The translations under genes and the position numbers were made by a program. DNA of 64,000 bases from Trichostrongylus colubriformis (lineage: Eukaryota > Nematoda > Chromadorea > Rhabditida > Trichostrongylidae): assembly GCA_963978905.1 (NCBI GenBank), contig OZ022257.1, positions 35,617,919 to 35,681,918 on the forward strand, read 5' to 3'. Positions 45,001 to 55,644 of the stretch are shown here, one piece after another. Position 1 is the first letter of the stretch; each line of letters opens with the position of its first letter. Below the pieces are notes generated by a model that made no database searches, was not told the DNA's origin, and was given only the letters and a program-made list of their open reading frames with translations.

Positions 45001-46149
45001 TAACATCGAAATAAGGTAAATCGATTATAGTGACCGATGCCTCGAGCACTGAATACCATCATCTGGGATTCGAAGTCACTCTGAGAGGTTAGTGTAGTGA
45101 AGGTAGCGTATCCTACTCGGCAGTAATATCTTCAGACGAGCCTACTTTCCAGAAAAGTAACTCGGCTGATGGAAGCAGAGGAGTGGGAGAAACAAAGACG
45201 ACTCAACTGACAGATTTCATTTTGAACGAAGCTGGGTCAGGTTTTTCCGGAAAAGGTTGAGTGGAATATGAGGTCCCAAGTACACCTTCTCAAAATTTGC
45301 GGAAGAGCGCATAATGGGGTGTTCGCGGTCGCCTTAGTACAGAGAAAATCTTCAAAAGTCTGCCTACACAGATCTGCTAGCCAGGTATAGTTTAGGTGGG
45401 AAAGAAATGTCGAGAATGTTTTGCGATTACCTTGAGCATTAGATGCTCAGCGAGTAAACTTGCTTTGTGCTCCTAACAATAAGCAACAGCGGAATGTTTC
45501 GGCTACTAAACTACGTGAAAATCCACGTAGTGATCAAGTATCTGTGAAGAAACTAGCTGCGCTAGCGCTCACTACTACGCTTATCACAATGTAGATCTGG
45601 ATCGGTATTGGTTTATCAGTACCACTTTCTCCCATTTCCCCATTACACAATTCTATCGTGTTATTCGCGCAGTACTGTGCGATAGTCCAGTTGGTACATA
45701 ATAGATATAGACGTGCTGGCATTAGGTAAGTGGAATTCCTCCCGGTAAGTGACCATCTTACGGAGCATACTTCGGCATACTCTGTGCCTGTGAACTCGGC
45801 GGGAGAGTTTGCACGATCAATTTTTCTCAGACTAATTGCCGAAGGCTGTAGGTGAACAAAAATGGAGAAGAATTTGTATACCAGGTGATGAGGGAGGTTG
45901 CAAAAAATTTTTTCATTATGTTAATAACTATGTTAATAACTAAGTATGTCTCTAATTGTCGGTATGTCGGTCGGTATCTCTGTCTGCCTGTCTGTTTTCG
46001 CAATTGAGTGAATACGATAATGGAGTCTCTAGAGAAAAACGAGCTCTCATGGAGCTGCAATAATACTAGTTTACCATACCACAGCTTCCTTATACAAATG
46101 CCTACTTACGATTAGTAAACTCACAGTCATTCTACGGTGTGCTGACGCC
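45001..46149. other. Probably interior of the decayed LTR element; nothing readable
   Basis: By position this should hold integrase, but I could not read a zinc-binding or DDE motif. A CGCGCAGTACTGTGCGATAG palindrome lies near 45,667, matching small repeat ends at 5.6 and 17.3 kb, and may mark a later insertion. Confidence 0.35.
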
Positions 46150-46450
46150 GCACTACTTGTCACAAATGGGAGAGTGTTTGTGTATGATTACCCAGTGAAA
46201 GGAAGGAAAAGGCAGAAAGCCATGTACAAAAGTTGTAGGTGGCCCGAGCCATTTAGAGTCAATTGGCCTGAAATGTAGCCCAGCTCTATGTAGCGAATCG
46301 TGGGAAATAGTGAGTTGATCGCATTCAGTTCGATTTGCTCAGAATTATCCCGGAAGAAACTTCAAAACCAAAGAAAAATCATGTCAGAAGATCAGAGAGT
46401 GATAAAAGGAAAAGGAAAAGGTCGCAATGGTCAAAAACCAAGGGTGAAAA
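46150..46450 (+). pseudogene. Possible integrase C-terminal tail of the LTR element
   Basis: GRVFVYDYPVKGRKRQKAMY followed by KSCRWPEPFRVNWPEM resembles the GPY/F module at the end of Gypsy-type integrases, where a basic stretch precedes a W-GPF-V core. Stops follow. Short and degenerate. Confidence 0.42.
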
Positions 46451-46539
46451 GTCTCCAAGTTCTCTCTTCTTGAACCTCGGCATTATTGTGTTTGTTGATT
46501 TTGATGTTTGTTATGCCATACGAGGTTTTTAAGTGGAAC

Positions 46540-46620
46540 CTTTATTAGTGGCCCAACGTTTCGACCGTTTCATCTTCTTCAGAGGCCGATGGTTCCACCG
46601 CTCGCGGGGAGCGTGAGCTC
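46540..46620 (-). repeat. Penelope-like end with CTGAAGA...CGAAACG motif
   Basis: On the minus strand CTCTGAAGAAGATGAAACGG is followed by TCGAAACGTTGGGCCAC and AATAAAGG. The CTGAAGA core (46,576-46,582 on plus coordinates) and CGAAACG core (46,557-46,563) are the conserved pieces of hammerhead-like motifs reported in Penelope-like elements. No RT or endonuclease is adjacent. Confidence 0.45.
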
Positions 46621-47998
46621 ACAGCCACAGTTAGTAATGTTAGTATTGACTTATTCAGACTGAAAGGAGAACAGAATGACAAAAATTGATGCACATCCAA
46701 AGGAGGTGAAGAGATTGCGAATGAAAAGAGCATCTCGAAAATGAAGCAGAACAGAAAGCATGAAGTCTGGTGATCTCGAACATTCGTGCAGAGCGCTTTT
46801 ATTTCCACCTACAGCAGCCCTGAATAAGCTTGAAGCATTTGTCTCTTCATTTTCAGCACTTTTCAGTCTACAAGTTTCGCTAGTTGCATTTCGTTATAGC
46901 CTGCGTTTTCTAACAAACTTATGACACTGTACTGGAAGCGTCGCCTAGAAAATGCAAATACTTTGTTCCGCAGATGTATGCCTTGCAAATGCTAAAACCA
47001 TTCACTAGAAACAGCCACAGTTTTGATACATGCTTAGCCACAAAGTCTCATTTTTTCATAAAATTTTTGATGTTGCAGGCAGGGTCAAGTCTCCGTCGAG
47101 GAACCGTCGACGGGGAGGATCCTATCCGCTGGAAGAGGAGGAAGGTCGTAATCATTGAGATATGAAACGATCAAACGATCAACGGAATTTTTCAGGCTGA
47201 GGGCCCTAAGTATGAAAGGGGAGATGTGATAAAACTGACTAGATGAGTTCGAACCCGAAACTGATTCCACTTGATCATCATGGAAGCCTCGTGCGTGGCT
47301 CAATCCATAACGAAGCCAGCCAGTGCCGATAACCCTTTCATTATCCGCTGGCACCGAAGCCACGTACAGGGACATCTTCGAAACTCACTTATAAACCGTG
47401 GGAAGCCACATCTATACACGGGTACCACCGCGGATGAATACTCCAGAAACTATGGGATGAAAACGAAAAACTAGCTGATATGAACTTTTTCATATCTTAC
47501 TACGTTTGCAAGCACGTGAACTGGCTCTGGCGGGCCACTATGAAGACCGAAAGAGCGTTTGTATACTTTGAGAATACGAGGGAAGTCGTCAGGAATGGCG
47601 CATCCCGCAACGAAGCCAGTCGAGGCAGACTACCCTCTCGTTGGTCTTCTGAGAGCAGGAGATTCTTACTGGAGACGTAACAGACACAATGGATCATTTT
47701 TTCAAAGATTCGTGGAAAGATCTCGCAATTTTCACGAAAAAATTTCCTCGACTAGCTTCCCTCAGATCAACATCCTCTTTTCGAAGATATCGCATGGCTC
47801 AAGTAATATTCGGGGAGCGGCAACCTCGCAGATCCTAAACAAGTGTAACGCACTCATATGGTTGAGTGTGGAGAAAGTTATGGCCATTCGAAGTGAAAAC
47901 TTCGAAATTTTCCGGTTTATTCAGCTGAATACCCATATCGAGAACTACGAAATCATCAGAGAAACCAAGCGGCAAATAGGTTGTTTAAAGGATTTTAT
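46621..47998. other. No gene; one inverted repeat relative
   Basis: Short frames only. 47,742-47,924 is an inverted relative of the tandem repeat at 32,546. CAACGAAGCCAG-type segments at 47,310 and 47,608 are short direct repeats of unknown origin. Confidence 0.45.
47742..47924 (-). repeat. Inverted relative of the 183-bp repeat at 32.5 kb
   Basis: CGAAGTGAAAACTTCGAAATTTTCC, CATATGGTTGAGTGTGGAGAAAGTTATG and CTCAAGTAATATTCGGG-type segments are the complement of the 32,546-32,912 units. Confidence 0.6.
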
Positions 47999-48002
47999 TA
48001 AA

Positions 48003-48485
48003 GGCATATTCCAGGATTATTAAGATATCACATCCCGCCGTGGATGGATAGTTCGACCCAAGCTGCGTAGGCTGTACCTTTACCGAGGCGTGGGGGTCAG
48101 TTCCTGGAGCGTGCAGAGCCAAAGAATCCAGCGCAACAGCTCGGCCACGCCCACCCCAGCCGGGGGTCTGCCTTTACTCTTCGACTCTTATCTTTGACAT
48201 AGGTAGACCAGCTACGTAGCCAAGATCTTGAAACTGGTAGTAAAGCAATCGTCTCGTGATGTAAACCCACTACTGAGTGACCTGACCCCACACTAAGCAC
48301 CGGAATACTTGCAACACACCCCCGGCTGGGGTGGGCGGGGGCGAGCTGTTGCGCTAGATTCTTTGGCTCTGCACGCTCCAGGAACTGACCCCCACGCCTC
48401 GGTAAAGGTACAGCTTACGTGGCTTGGGTCGAACTATCCATCCACGGCAGATGATGTGATATCCCCATAATCCTGGAATATGCCT
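48003..48485. mobile_element. TTAA-class foldback insertion 3 (483 bp)
   Basis: Flanked by TTAA (47,999-48,002 and 48,486-48,489). The ends AGGCATATTCCAGGATTATT and its reverse complement are almost perfect. The arms of about 165 bp (to about 48,168 and from about 48,318) contain CCGTGGATGGATAGTTCGAC, CCGAGGCGTGGGGGTCAG and GGCTGGGGTGGGCG-type segments in mirror arrangement. The central spacer is about 150 bp. No coding sequence. Confidence 0.82.
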
Positions 48486-48489
48486 TTAA

Positions 48490-50060
48490 GAAAACAGTCG
48501 ACAGCACTTCAAAAGGTGCAGTTATCGAAAAATGTCAAGCTTTGGTTGAGAAGATACCGCGCCCAATCTTATCGCCGCGTCGCCAACCTAACAGCGAACG
48601 CGACAATGGGCCCATTGCAGCGCATTACGTTGCTCCAGCAGTTTCCAACGTTTTTATCTCTCTTTTTTCATCCTTCATCCCTGTCGCATGATTTGCACCT
48701 TTTAGCCTTCTCTTTTGACATCAGAGGACGAGCACATTGCCCATGGTCGGCAAAACGTTCGTTCCGGAATACAAGTCTTCAGCTTTGTTGGGCTATCATT
48801 AATCTTAGACGCTCTTGTTTCGGAATACAGGTTCTGAATTTCTCAGCTTCCTTATTTTTCTTATTGCTTGATTTCCTTGATTTCCTTGGTTGACTGGCTC
48901 CCATTGGCTGGATAGAAACCACAGAAATAGCGGAAATTGGAGAGCGGGGAGGTCGTATGGAGATCCTCCTTTGAGATCGTATTTTTTGGAAATTCTCCTC
49001 GACACCACGCCTGGTTGCAGGCACGCGCATCAGGTTTACCTCACACAAGAATTCATTTTATGTATGTGTAGGTGCGTTTTCCTATAAGGACCCACAAGAT
49101 TTATAGAAGACAGAACACCAGCTAATGTATAAAGGTTTATAGCTGTTATGAACCTCAGCTTAGAAGTTACATTGAAATTCAGTGTTTGTAGGAACTACAA
49201 GCAGGCATCGCACAAAGATCCAGAGGGCTCCAGCTTCTGACTCTGGCTGGTTTTCGTGATTGAAAGCGAAGTTTAGGGAAGGGCGGGCGAGCTCAGGGCA
49301 CCATGTTGTTAGGTCCCGAAGCTTACGAATTATCTGTGCATTTCGCCTCTAACATTACTGAGAAATCGCTCTTAGACCCAACTATAGCGGCGCACTCAGT
49401 TTGCACACACCGCGTCGCATGCCGCTAATCGTGGTGCAATCCTCACCTAAAGGTACACACCCGGAAGTACGCGAGTCGAGGTCTAAACGAGGAACACATA
49501 AAGCGCATGTGGGCTTCTTGATTTCTAAGAGCTATACCTTCCTTGATGCTGAATGTTTTGCAACCCAATGTGCTGAATGTCCTTCTAAAACTAGAAACAT
49601 TGCTTTTTCTAACGCGCTTTTAAGCACCATTGTATGTTGCTTAGGTCTTGACATATACGTGTCGAGGGATTTCATAGAAAAAATTTTTCTTTTCAGAAGC
49701 CCCTTGACAGCCTCACAGAGAGTGCAACGAAACCTTTTCAAAAGCAGCCCCATGCTTCTCTAATAGTTTTTTGGTAGCAATACAGTAAATTTAACTTCTC
49801 AACGTTAGTCATCATCGCTCCGGGCATACGCCACGCTTTCTACCTTCGCACAGAACAGCAGATACAACAGGAAGATTGTTTGGCCTCATAAGATGTTTAC
49901 GTGTGCTTATCAGATGGAACAACAGCTCATAGGTGAGTACCGAATACTCATTGCTCTCGATTTCCCGCCACGGGCTACTCCGACTCCGCATTGTATTTTC
50001 TGGACTCAGTTGAATGGTGCCTCTACAAAATAATCTTATGTTGGTATTACGAAGAAAAGG
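48490..50060. other. No gene firmly recognised
   Basis: Frames of 137 codons (48,480-48,893) and 120 codons (49,401-49,763) are open but lack motifs, splice context and known families. The stretch from about 49,800 may belong to the decayed Helitron whose tail follows. Confidence 0.35.
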
Positions 50061-50291
50061 GTGCCCTCCCGAATTGAAGCGACAATTCCTATTCGCCTTG
50101 CTTTCGCCATCACCATAAATAAGGCTCAGAGTCGGAGAGAATCCAAGGTTGGTGCGTACCTCTCCGACGACGTTTGCTCTTATGGACATATGTATAATGC
50201 TTTGTTAAGAGCTCAAAATGCGGATTCCATGAAAGTCTTCTCACCTACCTCTGAGATAAAAAACATTGTGTACAGAAGTATTTTGCGATAA
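50061..50291 (+). pseudogene. Helitron helicase C-terminal remnant
   Basis: The last 76 codons read as the end of a PIF1-type helicase of a Helitron, a rolling-circle transposon. TIPIRLAFAITINKAQSRR (about 50,082-50,140) is the late helicase motif normally followed by GQT, here damaged to SRR. GAYLSDDVCSYGHMYNALLR (about 50,151-50,210) corresponds to the motif VI region with the usual S-HGQLYVALSR pattern, with several substitutions. ADSMKVFSPTSEIKNIVYRS then leads to the stop at 50,289-50,291. Upstream homology is out of frame. The Rep part is absent. A Penelope-like insertion begins 15 bp after the stop. Confidence 0.8.
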
Positions 50292-50414
50292 CAATGATTG
50301 TAGTGTATAAGGCAATGTGAGACTTCCAAAATTTATTCCGAAAGACTCAAAACAGCTTTTACAAAACCGATTGCAAAAATTGGTTGCAAAAGATATTTTA
50401 GCCTTATAGGCAAG

Positions 50415-50447
50415 CTTTCGGCGCCTAGCGCCTTTATCAAGCCTGAA
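50415..50447 (-). ncRNA. Hammerhead-like motif, left arm
   Basis: Minus strand: GGCTTGATAAAGGCGC then TAGGCGCCGAAAGC. A GC-rich hairpin lies between a (U)GAUAA core and CGAAA, as in the minimal hammerhead motifs described from Penelope-like elements. The core deviates from CUGANGA, so activity is doubtful. Confidence 0.4.
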
Positions 50448-50676
50448 AATGTACAAATTAGATTTTATTTATAGACTCTGTTGGAGAGTCTACAGTCGTA
50501 TTTGTACCTAATCAACTTACTGCTGCCACAGGACCGCTATACTTACCGCCAATTGGTTCCCTGGTATGGAGCAGAAATGATTGACCCACCCTGACTTAAC
50601 CCTTAAATAGCGCAGATGTGCTATGACTGTGATGATAATTGCTATCACACTCATTCCACAGTGCATAACACTGCAG

Positions 50677-51165
50677 TCATGTGATTAGCTCAAGAGAGTC
50701 ACGCAGCTCATCTCTGCTATTTATTTCTGGGGATAACCGCCTTATTTCCAGTGCCTCGAGGATTTTTCTTTCCACAGTATTTTCAATGGAGCGGTGCAGT
50801 AGTTTAACGATAAGGGTGGGGGGTGCTTCGCGGGCATGCTTTTGGGTCCTATGCTTGGAGAAACTGTTACTGGAATATGATGTTGGGTTTTGCAAAGCCC
50901 TGCGATGTTCGTCCAGTCGCTTGAAAAGGGGCCTTTTCGTTTCTCCCACGTATTTTTGCCCGCATCGCTGACATATTATTAAGTACACCGACCCTCGAAC
51001 TTGGCAAATTTTATCGTCAGTGCAGTAGCTGCAACCGCCCCTCCCGCATTCTTCCTCATAGGGTCTAGAATATGTGAGCAACCGCTTTAGATTTAGATTT
51101 AGAACAGATTTAGAACAAAAAGGCCCCTTTTCAAGCGACTGGACGAACATCGCAGGGCTTTGCAA
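50677..51165 (-). CDS. GIY-YIG endonuclease domain of a Penelope-like element
   Basis: A 162-residue open frame encodes a GIY-YIG nuclease, the domain that nicks target DNA in Penelope-like retroelements. A Cys cluster at residues 40, 45, 48 (ECGRGGCSYC) and C65/C68 (CQRC) resembles the zinc-binding segment before and within the domain. SVYLI (59-63) is the GIY strand, KYVGET (71-76) the YIG strand, and the catalytic-type Arg lies in LFKRLDEHRRAL (80-91). HRTQKHAREAPPTLIVKLL and the ILEALEIRRLSPEIN end complete the usual fold. The frame is intact, but the first roughly 18 residues come from the inversion junction, so the start is artificial and the reverse transcriptase is missing. It is not an autonomous element. 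The C-terminal half is repeated, inverted, in the right arm. Confidence 0.8.
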   Translation of the reverse strand: MQSPAMFVQSLEKGPFCSKSVLNLNLKRLLTYSRPYEEECGRGGCSYCTDDKICQVRGSVYLIICQRCGQKYVGETKRPLFKRLDEHRRALQNPTSYSSNSFSKHRTQKHAREAPPTLIVKLLHRSIENTVERKILEALEIRRLSPEINSRDELRDSLELIT

Positions 51166-51609
51166 AACCCAACATCATATTCCAGTAACAGTTTCTCCGA
51201 GCATAGGACCTAAAAGCATGCCCGCGAAGCACCCCCCACCCTTATCGTTAAAGTACTGCACCGCTCCATTGAAAATACTGTGGAAAGAAAAATCCTCGAG
51301 GCACTGGAAATAAGGCGGTTATCCCCAGAAATAAATAGCAGAGATGAGCTACGTGACTCTCTTGAGCTAATCACATGACTACAGTGTTATGCACTGTGGA
51401 ATGAGTGTGATAGCAATTATGATCACAGTCATAGCACATCTGCGCTATTTAAGGGTTAAGTCAGGGTGGGTCAATCATTTCTGCTCCATACCAGGGAACC
51501 AATTGGCGGTAAGTATAGCGGTCCTGTGGCAGCAGTAAGTTGATTAAGTACAAATACGACTGTAGACTCTCCAACAGAGTCTATAAATAAAATCTAATTT
51601 GTACATTTT

Positions 51610-51640
51610 CAGGCTTGATGAAGGCGCTAGGCGTCGAAAG
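51610..51640 (+). ncRNA. Hammerhead-like motif, right arm
   Basis: Plus strand: CAGGCTTGATGAAGGCGC then TAGGCGTCGAAAGC. The TGATGA core is closer to consensus than in the left arm, and the hairpin GGCGCTAGGCGTC precedes GAAA. A short helix AGCTT...AGGCT follows, then TA, a possible NUH cleavage context. Confidence 0.42.
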
Positions 51641-51804
51641 CTTGCCTATAAGGCTAAAATATCTTTTGCAACCAATTTTTGCAATCGGTTTTGTAAAAGC
51701 TGTTTTGAGTCTTTTGGAATAAATTTTGGAAGTCTCACATTGCCTTATACACATTCAGATCAACATGAGGCTTCGGGACAAGACAATGCTTAATGATTGT
51801 AGTG

Positions 51805-52839
51805 ATGCAGTCTCAGGAAGGAAAGGTGAGGTGTTTCCTAAAAGACAGCGCTTTCATGATAAATCATGATAAACCAAATTATCCCAGTTTAGCCTGCTGC
51901 AACGATAGCTACTACCACCCCCCCCCCCTTGCCCCCTAACTTGACCTGTGTAAAGCAGAGTGCACAAATATGGGCCAGGTGATATGAAAAAAATTACTGC
52001 TTCATCAAAAAACCTCGCTCCCAAAGTTCAAGCTCGACAACGAAAAAGAAGTAAGATGATAATCTTCATAGCTGACCTGAATGTAGCAACTTCTCTCAAA
52101 TCAAATTTTTTGAATGTACTTATAATTTCACGATTCTTAGAAGGCACACGTCACTCCGTAGTCTTCATTCACATAAAGAGCAGGTTGGAACTCCTCAATG
52201 TCAACTCAAGACCACTTACACCTGTAGAATCTAACTTTAGATTGCAGTTTCATTCGGACTTTTGTGCGAGTCACCAGCCTCATTCTCTTCAACTCTATCG
52301 CCAAATGGAAGTGTTCAACAGATATGTGGGACTCTCTTTGATCTTAACCATGCGCGACCCTTTTTCGGAAGTCAATTTCGATGGCGATGAGTAGCCTCTA
52401 CGTAGAGAAGAAGACGAATCTCTTCCAAAACTGCCATTTGTGTCTATATTGAAGCTCTGAGCATATTTGATTTCAGTGACGATGCCTCTTCAAGGTACTC
52501 GACGCCCTTTTGATCAATGGTTATCTGCTCGACTAAGGTTTTCTATACCTATTAGATGATCCTCATGCTGTGGATGAGGCCACTTGCTTTGCCACTGCAC
52601 TTAAAAAATACAATGCGTGCTGATTTGGGATTTCTAGTGTTCGATTTTATGAATGCGACTTTCAAGACTGTGTAAATAAAGTTTTTCCTTTTGTCCAAGA
52701 TTCCATGTTACCATGGGATGGTATCCTCCCTCATTTTAGAAACCATCGATGATATGTAATAAGGACGTGTCTTGAGGGCACTGTTCATGATAATTTGAAT
52801 ATTTTTGTTCCTGTGACCAAGTATCCCCTTCACTTGCAT
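51805..52839. other. No gene recognised
   Basis: A 144-codon plus frame (51,960-52,394) has no motif. A C10 tract lies near 51,918. Nothing else was supportable. Confidence 0.4.
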
Positions 52840-53242
52840 GAAAAACAACCTGTGGAAATGGGGACAAGTTTGAGATGGGTAGGGCATGGAACAAGAAGTA
52901 AAGAGCACACATGGACCAAGTTAAGCTCCGCACGCGGCGGGAGGAGCTTGCACTGGAATGTTCCGTTTTCGGACCGAAAATTGTTAGTTGGCTTCCAATA
53001 TGACCAAAACGTGGGGAGATGCATTAAGGTCAGGGATGGGTTTTTCAAAGTCATGTAAGAGGCCTGGGCATAGTGAGCTGATCGCACTCCCACTGAGAGG
53101 TCCTTACAATAAAAACTCATAGCTAGGTTGCAATATCCTGAAAAAAATCGATAGAAGTGAACGGCGTCAAGCCGTCGTGATCACACTCTAAATGAGCGAA
53201 AACCCGCCCACAATGGGCGGAGGGGTTACTGGTCGGATGACA
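52840..53242 (+). repeat. Dispersed repeat D, copy 2
   Basis: Starts AAACAACCTGTGGAAATGGG, passes GAGATGGGTAGGGCATGG and CCAAAACGTGGGGAGATGCA, and ends after CACAATGGGCGGAGGGGTTA. Same orientation as the copy at 36,449 and the next one at 53,394. Confidence 0.75.
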
Positions 53243-53393
53243 CTCACTACAAAATAGCAATTTATCTTTAGAATGATCCGGAAGTCGGAAAAAGGAAAGT
53301 GGTCAGAAGTAGCTGGAGCCATGAAAGGGCGAGATGTTTCGATTCGAGGGCAAGCGTAGTATTTGGGAAGGTGGGCAGAGCTCGAACGCCACA
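53243..53393. other. Spacer between tandem D repeats
   Basis: Contains a GAGGGCAAGCGTAG segment and GGGCGAGATG; it may be a decayed internal part of repeat D. Confidence 0.35.
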
Positions 53394-53805
53394 TGAAAAA
53401 CAACCTGTGGGAATGAGGACAAGTTTAGGATGAATAGGGCATGGTACAAGAAGTAAGGAGCATACATGGGCCAAGCTAAGCCCCGCACGCGGTGGGCGGG
53501 GCGTACACTGAAATGCTCCGTTTCAAGACCGAAAACGTTAGATGGGTTGCAATACGATTCAAACGTGGAGGAAAGGTAGATTGAGGTCAGGGATGAGTTT
53601 TTGAACGTCATGAAAGAAGCTAGGGGCAGTAGGCGGAGCGCATCCTGAGTGCGGGCCGGTGCAACCAAATTTCATAACTCGGTTCCAACGCAGACTTGAG
53701 ACTAGGAAAAATCAGCTGAAATGACTGATGCCCTAGATATCTTAAACGTGTCTGAAATAAACGAAAATCCATTCTCAATGGGTGGAGCGTGATGTGGTAA
53801 CGAGA
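53394..53805 (+). repeat. Dispersed repeat D, copy 3
   Basis: Starts AAAAACAACCTGTGGGAATG and contains ACACGCGGTGGGCGGGGCG-type, TTGAGGTCAGGGATGAG and CTCAATGGGTGGAGCG landmarks. The minus-strand frames across both copies are shadows. Confidence 0.75.
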
Positions 53806-55644
53806 ACCGAGTGAATACATAGAAAAAACGATTTCGATCGACCCACTGACACCTACTATGTATGATGTTATGTGTGCAGTAGTGTGCACTAGCCCAACTG
53901 GTGGTTCTTCGACGTGCTATACTGTATACTACTCGAACTGCGATCTCTATAATAGCCACCATTTCCTAGTAGCTAGGACACGGAGGGATAAGTGTGAATG
54001 GTTGAAGTGTTCACTTCTGAAGCATTCGAAGCTGAATACAGCAGATAGCAAACCGATCGGTCATCATCACTTATCATGTCTCTACTAGTACCCAAAATTA
54101 CTCAGAAGTCAAAATTCGGTTATGCGCAGAACTATTCAGAATTCAAGGTACAGTTATGCTGTCGATGTCTCTTATTGCAATAAATGCCATTCGAGCAGAA
54201 ACGGAATGTTTCACTTACTGTTTTTCCAACATCTGTGTCACAGTGGCCGTACGATGGCGAATCGTGCACCGATTCCGTTCGACTCACCAGAAGTTATAAT
54301 TCTATACCAACTTATCAGTGTGATCATTCAACCTGCATAACATCGACGGAAGTCAACGCTTTCTCTGAACTCTATTGAAGTACAAAAAGTCTGATGACTT
54401 TTGCCTTGTGACGCTCTAATCAGTTCTTATCAGCAACTACCACCTCGAATCACCTACTGAAATCTGCGGAAGAGAGAACCACGTATTTTGCCAACTGTGA
54501 AGGGAAGGGAAATAAAACGTTGATCATTTTAGACCTACTAAGTATGCAAGTTTGAATGCAACGGTCACCGGAGCTACTGCTTTTTTTCTGGTCAACTCCT
54601 ATTCATAGTGAGTTTGCATTCATAGTGTGTTTGTCGGATGAAACAAATACATCAGCAGTGGAAGAGCTAAAATTACAGCAAGTGATAAGGGATGGTTAAT
54701 GGAAAGTAATGCTGAATAACACCCACTCATTGTGATGTTCAGATTGACAGTGCACTTCACTAGCTATGCAGGTGATCTTGGAAGAGAGTGTCACGTGAAC
54801 TGATCATAGAATCACATGGAACTTTTACGACCACAGCCTCTATAAGATCGTGGATCTGAACTACAAATTTTTGGATGGAAAATATTAATGGAATGGAAAC
54901 TTTCTCCGGGATGAACATCTGTAAAGGCATCCTTGATCAGAAGACATTCGGGATGGGGAGAGGGGGGGGGGGGTTGAGGTACATTGAAAGGTTCCAGTGC
55001 AATCTATGGTCGCACTCTTACTTGTGCATGTAGATCCTTCTCTTTTTCTCCCACTCTGTCGCTGAGTTCCTTGTGAGCTGTGAAGATAAGAATAATTTCT
55101 CAGACAAGACGGAGGAATAGTTTTAGGAAATGGTATTCATATAAGCAAATATCCAGCTCGATGCACTATTTATAGAAGCGACACCTATGCAACACTCGGT
55201 ATCCTATAAAAAGTCCAGTACTCTGCTATTCCAACTGTTTGCAATTGAAAGATCGTTTCACTCTCCTTCTGGGAATCCCTCTAGGCTCTGGGAAACCCAC
55301 TAGACTCTGGAAAATCAGCATGCTTCCCCCTAGGGTTTCTATTTCACACTATTTGAAGAAAGTTAAGGAATGCCTCAGCCCTAATGAGTAATGGGCCGCA
55401 TCTCTTAAGGCAACAAAAAATTTCGCTCTCAGTGGTTTCCGATTAAAAATGAAACTGGTGATGAAGTTAGCCGTTATTTCATTATATGCCTCCTTTTCTG
55501 GGTGAAACGGGAATACCATCGCAATTTCAGAGAAAAATTGCTCAAAAATCTATATGTATGGCAAAGAGAGCATTAAAGAGCCTAATCGTTGTGTTCGAGA
55601 TGATGTGACGATAACTGTAGCTCGAGCATACTCAACAGCTCTAC
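53806..55644. other. No gene; G-tract and repeat traces
   Basis: GTGTGCAGTAGTGTGCACTAGCCCAACTGG near 53,874 resembles the right end of the 264-bp MITE family. An R1-like TGACGCTCTAATCAGTTCTTATCAG trace lies near 54,410. A run of about 12 G occurs at 54,961. No coding signal. Confidence 0.4.

Larger units (their letters stand above)
50306..51791 (-). mobile_element. Penelope-like retroelement with inverted arms
   Basis: Flanked by the 13-bp direct repeat AATGATTGTAGTG (50,293-50,305 and 51,792-51,804). The left arm (50,306-50,937) and right arm (51,117-51,751) are nearly perfect inverted copies of about 635 bp, around a unique segment of about 180 bp. Only the endonuclease domain is encoded (minus strand); no reverse transcriptase is present. 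Partial copies attached in inverted orientation are known from Penelope-like elements. Confidence 0.8.

Noticed and set aside
51960..52394. 144-codon plus-strand frame
   Set aside because: No motif, no start or splice context, next to homopolymer tracts; kept as unassigned.
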